From Rhizobiaceae bacterium (lineage in GTDB: Bacteria > Pseudomonadota > Alphaproteobacteria > Rhizobiales > Rhizobiaceae), in NCBI GenBank assembly GCA_004299545.1, contig SCRB01000489.1, positions 1-5,718 of the forward strand: a DNA stretch of 5,718 bases, read 5' to 3'. The notes beneath the pieces were generated by a model. It made no database searches. It saw only the letters and a program-made list of their open reading frames with translations, and had not been told where the DNA came from. Position 1 is the stretch's first letter, and each line of letters starts with the position of its first letter. Below, piece after piece: positions 1-5,718 of this stretch. Both the position numbers and the translations under genes were made by a program.

Positions 1-1336
<1,336 letters not shown>

Positions 1337-1339
1337 ACT

Positions 1340-1354
1340 GTCCGGTTAACGGAC
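1340..1354. repeat. small inverted repeat abutting the parC start
   Basis: GTCCG (1340-1344) and CGGAC (1350-1354) form a perfect 5-bp stem around a 5-nt loop. In the parC mRNA it ends three bases before the ATG and holds the only Shine-Dalgarno-like bases (GGAC) in its 3' arm. It could lower initiation or be a protein site. A 5-bp stem in GC-rich DNA is weak evidence. Confidence 0.3.
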
Positions 1355-1369
1355 ATGACGATTCGCGGC

Positions 1370-1398
1370 AAGAGGCATGGCGTGGTGATGGCGTCAAG
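1370..1398 (-). promoter_or_regulatory. weak candidate parC promoter
   Basis: On the minus strand a perfect alphaproteobacterial -35 motif, CTTGAC, occupies 1398-1393. At the usual 17-nt spacing the -10 position (1375-1370) reads CCTCTT, a poor match to CTATAT. Transcription would begin near 1363 and give a leader of about 27 nt before the parC ATG at 1336. The -35 and the geometry are seen; promoter function is inferred, and the bad -10 keeps confidence low. Confidence 0.25.
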
Positions 1399-1413
1399 CG
1401 CGGAGAACTCGCT

Positions 1414-1430
1414 GCATCCGGCGCGGATGC
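1414..1430. repeat. perfect 7-bp inverted repeat in the divergent intergenic region
   Basis: GCATCCG (1414-1420) and CGGATGC (1424-1430) are perfect inverted copies separated by GCG, giving a compact 17-bp dyad. It sits between two divergently transcribed genes, about 15 bp upstream of the candidate parC -35 and about 70 bp upstream of the start at 1499. It could be an operator for a dimeric regulator or a small RNA hairpin in a leader. No known operator consensus is recognised, and chance is not excluded. Confidence 0.35.
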
Positions 1431-1462
1431 CTTTGCAATGCCACAATTCGAACGGGAATATC

Positions 1463-1486
1463 CGGCGAAGCGCCGCAATCTGCGGC
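1463..1486 (+). repeat. two overlapping, mutually exclusive short stems in the 5' leader of the 1499 gene
   Basis: CGGCG (1463-1467) pairs with CGCCG (1471-1475) across AAG. The overlapping GCCGC (1472-1476) pairs with GCGGC (1482-1486) across AATCT. Both stems use the same middle bases, so only one can form in an RNA. The second ends 12 nt before the ATG at 1499, where no good Shine-Dalgarno is visible. The pairing is seen; a regulatory role is only a possibility, as 5-bp GC stems are common in such DNA. Confidence 0.25.
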
Positions 1487-1498
1487 CTGTGCGGACGC

Positions 1499-2362
1499 AT
1501 GAAACATTTTTGGCCCATCCTTTGCGCCGCCGGCCTTGCCGCCGTGTTCCTGGCCGGGGCGCCTTCTTCGGCGCATGCCCAGGCGCTCGGGGAGATTCTT
1601 GCGCGGCCTTTCCACTATCCTCTGGCGCTCGAACGCGGAACGCTCGACCCGATCGGCCCGGATGCGGAATATTACACGCACGAGGATGCCTGCCGCGTGC
1701 TCCACAATTGGGGCTGGACGCATTGCAAGGGCGTGGATGCGATGGTGTCGGAACGCTCCGCCGGGATTGCCACGCTCGTGGTGGAAAAGCCGAACCAGGA
1801 CGGCCACATCACCTTCGACAATTGGGACCATTCGGACCGGCGGGTCGAGGTGACTTCCATATGGGACAGCTTCGTCGCCGGGCTGCGGAGACAGGCAAAG
1901 GAAACCGGTTCCCTGATTACGCCGTCCGGCTGGGCGGTTCAGCCGACTCTCGACCACGACCATAATCTCCTTTTCTATGCATTCGCGCTGGACTGGGACG
2001 GACATTCGCTGCTGAACGCCAAACTCGCGCTCTTCGACCGTCGCGGCTATGTCGCGTTCCGGATCGTTCCCGTCGATGAAAGCATCTCCAAACAGGGTAT
2101 CGTGAAACTTGTCCGGTTGGTCAGCGCCGCCTACCGGCCGGCGCAAGGCGAGGCTTATGACGATTTTGAAGACGGAGACCGCATCGCGCAGGACGGTTCG
2201 CTCGGCGCCCTGGCGGAAATGATCGACGTACCGCTCCACCGCCGGGAGAAAACTCTCACACACCAGGTCGAAACCATGTTGCGGCGCGGCTGGCTGCCGC
2301 TTGTCCTCATTCTGCTTGCCGGCGTGATCTATCTGGCAGCGGGAAGGACGAAAGCCGATTAA
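1499..2362 (+). CDS. DUF2167-like exported protein with C-terminal membrane anchor
   Basis: The 287-residue product is probably anchored in the inner membrane facing the periplasm; its function is unknown. A signal peptide covers residues 1-27 (Lys2, hydrophobic core 5-20, AHA before the cut at about A27/Q28). A hydrophobic segment at 265-281, followed by Arg/Lys, ends the protein. Between them, HITFDNWDHSD (103-113), GWAVQPTLDHDHNLLFYAF (144-162), the LFDRRGY stretch (178-184) and AYDDFEDGDRIAQDG (219-233) recall the DUF2167 pattern of a GW..P.YD..TH.L.W block, a GR.G block, then Y.DF..GDK.A. This family call is from memory of the pattern, not a search. The mature part has only two cysteines, Cys64 and Cys76, a possible disulphide. 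The start at 1499 is chosen for the signal peptide; the open frame runs further upstream, antisense to parC, but has no credible N-terminus there. The ribosome binding site is weak. Confidence 0.8.
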   Translation: MKHFWPILCAAGLAAVFLAGAPSSAHAQALGEILARPFHYPLALERGTLDPIGPDAEYYTHEDACRVLHNWGWTHCKGVDAMVSERSAGIATLVVEKPNQDGHITFDNWDHSDRRVEVTSIWDSFVAGLRRQAKETGSLITPSGWAVQPTLDHDHNLLFYAFALDWDGHSLLNAKLALFDRRGYVAFRIVPVDESISKQGIVKLVRLVSAAYRPAQGEAYDDFEDGDRIAQDGSLGALAEMIDVPLHRREKTLTHQVETMLRRGWLPLVLILLAGVIYLAAGRTKAD

Positions 2363-2390
2363 GCCGTGTGGGCCGTTAGAGGTTGGTACG

Positions 2391-2424
2391 ATGAGACGGA
2401 GTCACATCGTTCTCATAACTTTTT
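2391..2424 (+). terminator. possible weak rho-independent terminator after the 1499 gene
   Basis: ATGAGA (2391-2396) pairs with TCTCAT (2411-2416), extended by CG/CG with one bulged T, and five T residues follow at 2420-2424. It lies 28 bp after the stop codon at 2362, a usual place. The stem is AT-rich and the loop is large, so termination would be inefficient; the hairpin of the adjacent palindromic repeat could assist. Inferred from structure only. Confidence 0.3.
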
Positions 2425-2430
2425 GATTAT

Positions 2431-2475
2431 GCATGATCTTTTCGGAGAACTGGTATCCAGTTTTCCGAATCGTGT
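2431..2475. repeat. degenerate Rhizobiales intergenic palindromic repeat
   Basis: The core CGGAGAACTGG (2443-2453) pairs with CCAGTTTTCCG (2457-2467) as an 11-bp stem with one G-U pair and a TAT loop. After a TTTT bulge (2439-2442), outer arms GCATGAT and ATCGTGT pair further with G-U wobbles. The text closely follows the multicopy palindrome scattered between genes in Brucella, Mesorhizobium and relatives (GCATGATCTTTTCGGA, AACCGGTATCCACTTTTC, then GATCATGC), recalled from memory. This copy differs in several bases, some keeping the pairing (ACTGG with CCAGT). No function is established; RNA hairpin or protein-binding roles are possible. It supports the taxonomic placement. Confidence 0.75.
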
Positions 2476-2575
2476 TCCAGCGTCCGCGAAGTGTGTTCAT
2501 CGCGCTTGCAATCTGCTTCTGTCCGCGACGGCGTAATAATGCTAACACGGCTTTCCGGCATCACTGGTTCATTGT

Positions 2576-2581
2576 AGGGAG
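2576..2581 (+). promoter_or_regulatory. ribosome binding site for the 2587 gene
   Basis: AGGGAG lies 5 nt before the ATG at 2587, a near-consensus Shine-Dalgarno. It fixes this start and is clearly stronger than the sites before parC and the 1499 gene. Confidence 0.75.
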
Positions 2582-2586
2582 ACTTT

Positions 2587-3777
2587 ATGTCGAAGACGCG
2601 CGGCCTCTTGCAGGGTTCAATCCTTTCGACCGTCATCTTGGTCTTTGGCGTGGCGAACGCGCATGCGGCGGACCCCAACGACGTGGCGGCTCGTCTGAAG
2701 GCAACCTTCGCGGAACAGGGCGTCACGCTTGCCTGGGGCAGCGTCAGCGGGGACGATTCTTCCATGGTCCTGCACGGCGTGACGGCCAGCGCGGAAGGCA
2801 GCGCGAAGCCTGCCGCAGTCGGCGACGTTACACTGGCCGGCATCAGCGAGCAGAACGGCGCCTACCTGATCGGCAAGGTGACGATGCCCGATTACAGCGT
2901 CACGAGCGACGGGACGACCGTCGCCGCGAGTGGCATAGGGATTTCCGGCCTCAGGCTTCCCGCACCCGGCGACAAAGACGATCCGATGGCGGGGCTGATG
3001 CTCTACGACCACGCCCAAATTCAGGACATTCTCGTCAAGAACGGCGATGATGCCGTCTTCGATGCCAGCAATTGCCACATCGATATAACGCCGGGCGGCA
3101 ACGGCGGTCCGCTCAAATTCAGCGGTGCCGTCGAGCATTTTACTGCCGATTTGTCGGCGACGGAGGACCCGAAAGCCAAGGTCGTCATCCAGGCGCTCGG
3201 CTACGAGACGATCGACGGCGCGATCGAAATGGCGGGCAGTTGGTCCCCCAGCGACGGCAGGATGGACATCGGCAAATATGAGGTCTCGGTCAACAATGCC
3301 GGCAAGCTGGCGATCAGTCTCGACATGAGCGGCTACACCAGGGATTTTATCAAATCGGTCCGCCGGGTCCGCGAGGAAATGATGGCGCATCCGAAGAAGA
3401 ACAATTCCGCCCAGGGCCTCGTTCTGCTCGGTCTCCTGCAGCAATTGTCGTTCAGCAGCGCGAAGATCAGCTTCACCGATGCCTCGCTCACAGGCAAGGT
3501 GGTCGATTACCTGGCCGCCCAGCAGCATATGAAGCGGGGAGACATCATCAATCAGGCAAAGGCTATACTGCCCTTTGCGCTTGCCAAGATGAACAATCCC
3601 GAATTCTCGGCAAAGGTGACGGCCGCGGTATCGAAATTCCTTGACGACCCGAAAAGCCTGACCGTCACGGCTGCGCCCCCTTCGCCGCTTCCGCTCGGCA
3701 TATTGATCGCTGGCGCCATGGCCGCGCCGAAACAGATCCCCGACCAGCTTGGCGTCACGGTGACGGCCAACCAGTAA
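2587..3777 (+). CDS. exported protein of unknown function, 396 residues
   Basis: Not recognised with certainty. Residues 1-27 are a clear signal peptide (Lys3/Arg5, hydrophobic core about 11-23, AHA before the cut near A27/A28), so the protein should be periplasmic or in the outer envelope. There is no further obvious membrane segment, though 369-380 is mildly hydrophobic, and the only cysteine is Cys163, so no disulphide is expected. The mature part alternates short hydrophobic and polar stretches with many Gly, Asp, Thr and Ser residues (VTLAWGSVSGDD, MVLHGVTASAEG, KVTMPDYSVTSDG), which suggests beta-strand repeats. Residues 250-290 are more helical. The tail LDDPKSLTVTAAPPSPLPLG followed by a TVTAN end vaguely recalls AsmA/DUF945-type envelope proteins; that is only an impression. 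A strong ribosome binding site and signal peptide support the start. It probably has its own transcription unit, with a 224-bp gap upstream and a converging neighbour 8 bp downstream. Confidence 0.8.
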   Translation: MSKTRGLLQGSILSTVILVFGVANAHAADPNDVAARLKATFAEQGVTLAWGSVSGDDSSMVLHGVTASAEGSAKPAAVGDVTLAGISEQNGAYLIGKVTMPDYSVTSDGTTVAASGIGISGLRLPAPGDKDDPMAGLMLYDHAQIQDILVKNGDDAVFDASNCHIDITPGGNGGPLKFSGAVEHFTADLSATEDPKAKVVIQALGYETIDGAIEMAGSWSPSDGRMDIGKYEVSVNNAGKLAISLDMSGYTRDFIKSVRRVREEMMAHPKKNNSAQGLVLLGLLQQLSFSSAKISFTDASLTGKVVDYLAAQQHMKRGDIINQAKAILPFALAKMNNPEFSAKVTAAVSKFLDDPKSLTVTAAPPSPLPLGILIAGAMAAPKQIPDQLGVTVTANQ

Positions 3778-3785
3778 TTCGGCGG

Positions 3786-4412
3786 TTATGCCGGCGCAGG
3801 CGAAACGTTCCATGCCGCTATCGCCTGCGCAATAACGATCTTGGCGCCCGAGAGTAGTTCAGCGTTTGCGAGCGCAGTTCCGGCGCCGACCGGGGGCACG
3901 TGGACGAAGCCGCTCATTGCCGGAGAAAAATCCTTGATGCCGTGCGCCCGCGACAGGGTGAAAACCATGTTGCACAGATAGGCGCCGGCATTGTCCGACC
4001 ATTCGACGGGGAGGCCGTCAGCGGCGAGCACATCATGGATCGCCTCAAGCGGCAGGTTTGACGGCAGTTCCGCCGGGCCTTCGCAGATCTTCTCCGACGA
4101 CGGCATGGCGCCGGCATTGTCGGGCCGCGCGCCAGCGAAACTGTTGCGGGCGATCCGTTCAAGGCGGAAGCCATGGCATTCCGCCGCCAGCCCGAAATGG
4201 ATGGCGATGTCCGGCCGGAATGCGCGGCCGATCCCGGAAAGCGCCGGACGGATAGCCGTGTAGTCGACCGGCAGCACCTCCGCCTGAAACGCGGAAGATC
4301 CTTCGGGCGGTTCTTTCTGCAATGTCTTTGCCAGCCATTCGGTCGGATTGACCGGCGCGCCGGGAAAAGGCTCGAAGCCCGTCACCAGCAGGCGCGGCGC
4401 GGCCGCCATCAT
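3786..4412 (-). CDS. pcp: pyroglutamyl-peptidase I (pyrrolidone-carboxylate peptidase, family C15)
   Basis: This cytosolic cysteine peptidase removes N-terminal pyroglutamate from peptides. The 208-residue product is close to the family's usual length of about 215. Motifs seen in order: [11 protein letters not shown] (8-18) followed by NP at 22-23; HFGLA (72-76) leading to LERIARN (84-90) with catalytic Glu85; [10 protein letters not shown] (139-148) with nucleophile Cys147; GFVHVPP (168-174) with His171. The spacing of Glu, Cys and His matches the known triad (Glu81, Cys144, His168 in the Bacillus enzyme), so it should be active. The motif is AGAYLCN where many relatives have AGTYLCN. Two adjacent ATG codons begin the gene: 4412 overlaps the aspS stop by 4 bp, while 4409 has better spacing (7 nt) from GAAGG. 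The open frame continues upstream inside aspS without a plausible start. Expected to be co-transcribed and translationally coupled with aspS. Confidence 0.93.
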   Translation of the reverse strand: MMAAAPRLLVTGFEPFPGAPVNPTEWLAKTLQKEPPEGSSAFQAEVLPVDYTAIRPALSGIGRAFRPDIAIHFGLAAECHGFRLERIARNSFAGARPDNAGAMPSSEKICEGPAELPSNLPLEAIHDVLAADGLPVEWSDNAGAYLCNMVFTLSRAHGIKDFSPAMSGFVHVPPVGAGTALANAELLSGAKIVIAQAIAAWNVSPAPA

Positions 4413-5718
4413 TCGGCCTTCGGTGCTACCGTGCGCAGGCTGAGTTCGCGCAATTGCTGCGGCGTGGCAGCCGACGGTGCGCCCATCAGCAGATCGAAAG
4501 CCTGCTGGTTCATCGGGAACATCGTCACCTCGCGCAGGTTCTTCGCGCCGACCAGAAGCATGACGATGCGGTCGATGCCGGCCGCCATGCCGCCATGCGG
4601 CGGTGCGCCGTACTGGAAGGCGCGATAGAGGCCGCCGAAACGCTCCTCGACCGTGGCGCGGTCGAGTCCGACGATCTCGAACGCCTTGACCATCGTTTCC
4701 GGCAAATGGTTGCGGATGCCGCCCGACGCAATCTCGAAACCGTTGCAGACGATGTCGTACTGGAATGCCTTGATGGTGAGCGGATCCTTGCCCGTCAGCG
4801 CGTCTATGCCGCCCTGTGGCATGGAGAACGGGTTGTGGCCGAAATCGATCTTCTTTTCTTCCTCGTTCCACTCATAGAAGGGGAAATCGACGATCCAGGC
4901 GAGTTCGAAACGGTCGCGGTAGACAAGGTCGAGTTCCTCACCCGCCCGCGTCCGCGCCGCGCCGGCAAACGGCGCGAATTTCTTCGGATCACCGGCGACG
5001 AAAAAGCAGGCGTCGCCCGCATCAAGGCCCATCTGGGTGCGTATCGCCTCGGTGCGCTCCGCACCGATATTCTTGGCGATCGGGCCGGCACCCTCCAGAA
5101 CCGGGCCTTCCCGCCGCCAGAAAATATAGCCGAGGCCCGGCTGGCCTTCGCCCTGCGCCCAACTGTTCATGCGGTCGCAGAAGGCTCTGGAGCCGCCTGT
5201 CTTCGCCGGGATGGCCCACACCTCGGCCTTCTCGTCATTGGCGAGGATGCCGGCAAAAACCTTGAAGCCCGAGCCGCGGAAATGTTCCGAGACGTCCTGG
5301 ATCTCGATTGGGTTGCGGAGGTCCGGCTTGTCGGAACCGTATTTGCGCATCGCTTCGTCAAAAGGAATGCGGCGAAATTCCTGCGTCACCGGCTTGCCTC
5401 CGGCGAAGGCCTCGAAGACGCCACGGATGACCGGTTCCATCGTCTCGAAGACGTCGTCCTGGGTGACGAAGCTCATTTCGACATCGAGCTGGTAGAACTC
5501 GCCCGGCAGGCGATCGGCGCGCGGGTCCTCGTCACGAAAACACGGCGCGATCTGGAAATAGCGATCGAAGCCCGACATCATGATCAGCTGCTTGTATTGC
5601 TGCGGCGCCTGCGGCAGCGCGTAGAAATTGCCCGGATGGATGCGCGAGGGCACCAGAAAATCGCGTGCGCCTTCCGGTGATGACGCCGTCAGGATCGGCG
5701 TCGAATATTCAGCAAAGC
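4409..5718 (-). CDS. aspS: aspartyl-tRNA synthetase, C-terminal part, cut by window edge
   Basis: This class II synthetase charges tRNA-Asp with aspartate in the cytoplasm. The last 435 residues are visible of roughly 590-600; the anticodon-binding OB fold and the start of the catalytic domain lie beyond the right edge. Seen in order: [20 protein letters not shown]; motif 2 with FRDED at 5525-5539; QLDVEMSF; the bacterial-type GAD insertion from about [20 protein letters not shown] through the following 130 or so residues; [27 protein letters not shown]; motif 3 [12 protein letters not shown] at 4559-4594; and the family tail [16 protein letters not shown]. All parts look intact. A GTG at 5653 could be taken for a start, but the frame runs on in homologous sequence ([18 protein letters not shown]) to the edge. 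Whether it also charges tRNA-Asn, as many bacteria with GatCAB need, depends on N-terminal residues not visible. The stop overlaps the pcp start. Confidence 0.97.
   Translation of the reverse strand, partial: FAEYSTPILTASSPEGARDFLVPSRIHPGNFYALPQAPQQYKQLIMMSGFDRYFQIAPCFRDEDPRADRLPGEFYQLDVEMSFVTQDDVFETMEPVIRGVFEAFAGGKPVTQEFRRIPFDEAMRKYGSDKPDLRNPIEIQDVSEHFRGSGFKVFAGILANDEKAEVWAIPAKTGGSRAFCDRMNSWAQGEGQPGLGYIFWRREGPVLEGAGPIAKNIGAERTEAIRTQMGLDAGDACFFVAGDPKKFAPFAGAARTRAGEELDLVYRDRFELAWIVDFPFYEWNEEEKKIDFGHNPFSMPQGGIDALTGKDPLTIKAFQYDIVCNGFEIASGGIRNHLPETMVKAFEIVGLDRATVEERFGGLYRAFQYGAPPHGGMAAGIDRIVMLLVGAKNLREVTMFPMNQQAFDLLMGAPSAATPQQLRELSLRTVAPKAE
4417..4421 (-). promoter_or_regulatory. ribosome binding site of pcp, inside the aspS 3' end
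   Basis: GAAGG on the minus strand lies 4 nt before the ATG at 4412 and 7 nt before the ATG at 4409, within the last codons of aspS. The longer spacing slightly favours the second ATG, which would drop one Met. Confidence 0.5.

Noticed and set aside
1433..1462. TTGCAA followed by GAATAT as a promoter for the 1499 gene
   Set aside because: Spacing is acceptable at 17 nt but GAATAT matches the -10 consensus poorly (3 of 6).
1394..2263. Minus-strand 289-residue open frame
   Set aside because: It is antisense to the signal-peptide/DUF2167-like gene, lacks a start signal and is Arg-rich, as expected for a mirror frame in GC-rich coding DNA.
2506..2540. TTGCAA plus TAATAAT as a promoter for the 2587 gene
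   Set aside because: The spacing is about 22 nt, too long for a sigma-70 promoter, and no better pair was found.
2427..2843. Minus-strand 138-residue open frame starting in the palindromic repeat
   Set aside because: Its N-terminal part translates the intergenic repeat and the rest is antisense to the 2587 gene. Such repeat-derived ORFs are a common annotation artefact in Rhizobiales.
3780..3793. CGGC/GCCG stem between the convergent genes as a terminator
   Set aside because: Only 4 bp, with no T-run on either strand.
2617..3813. Minus-strand 398-residue open frame
   Set aside because: It mirrors the exported protein at 2587, which has the ribosome binding site and signal peptide. The antisense product is Arg/His-rich and runs into pcp.
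4413..4871. Upstream extension of the pcp frame within aspS
   Set aside because: The pcp homology begins at the ATGATG. The extension is an out-of-frame reading of aspS without a pcp-like N-terminus.
4454..5680. Plus-strand 408-residue open frame
   Set aside because: It is antisense to aspS, which carries class II motifs 2 and 3. It is a codon-bias mirror frame without known features.

Overview
The window looks like chromosomal core DNA from an alphaproteobacterium of the order Rhizobiales/Hyphomicrobiales (Brucella/Ochrobactrum/Mesorhizobium-like). This rests on the GC-rich coding sequence, on ParC and AspRS sequences of alphaproteobacterial character, and on a copy of the palindromic intergenic repeat common in that order (core GCATGATCTTTTCGGA) at 2431-2475. 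The genus cannot be fixed from the sequence alone.

Layout, left to right. (1) The N-terminal 445 codons of parC (topoisomerase IV subunit A) lie on the minus strand, cut by the left edge, with the start at 1336. (2) A 162-bp divergent intergenic region (1337-1498) holds several small inverted repeats and a weak parC promoter candidate. (3) A plus-strand gene at 1499-2362 encodes a signal-peptide protein with a C-terminal membrane anchor and DUF2167-like sequence. (4) A 224-bp intergenic region (2363-2586) holds a possible weak terminator, the degenerate Rhizobiales palindrome and a good ribosome binding site. (5) A plus-strand gene at 2587-3777 encodes a 396-residue exported protein of unknown function. 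(6) After only 8 bp come two minus-strand genes that converge on it: pcp (pyroglutamyl peptidase, C15) and aspS (aspartyl-tRNA synthetase). aspS is cut by the right edge. The two overlap by 4 bp at ATGATG, so pcp is probably translated from the aspS transcript.

The genes do not form one pathway. Two housekeeping enzymes (ParC, AspRS) and a peptidase flank two envelope proteins of unknown role. I see no mobile element, CRISPR array, tRNA/rRNA gene or defence-type system, and nothing that amounts to a new biological system. The points most worth a second look are the two uncharacterised exported proteins, the glutamine at the quinolone-contact position of ParC, the inverted repeats between parC and the DUF2167-like gene, and the start of the 1499 gene, because an open frame continues upstream across the antisense of parC.
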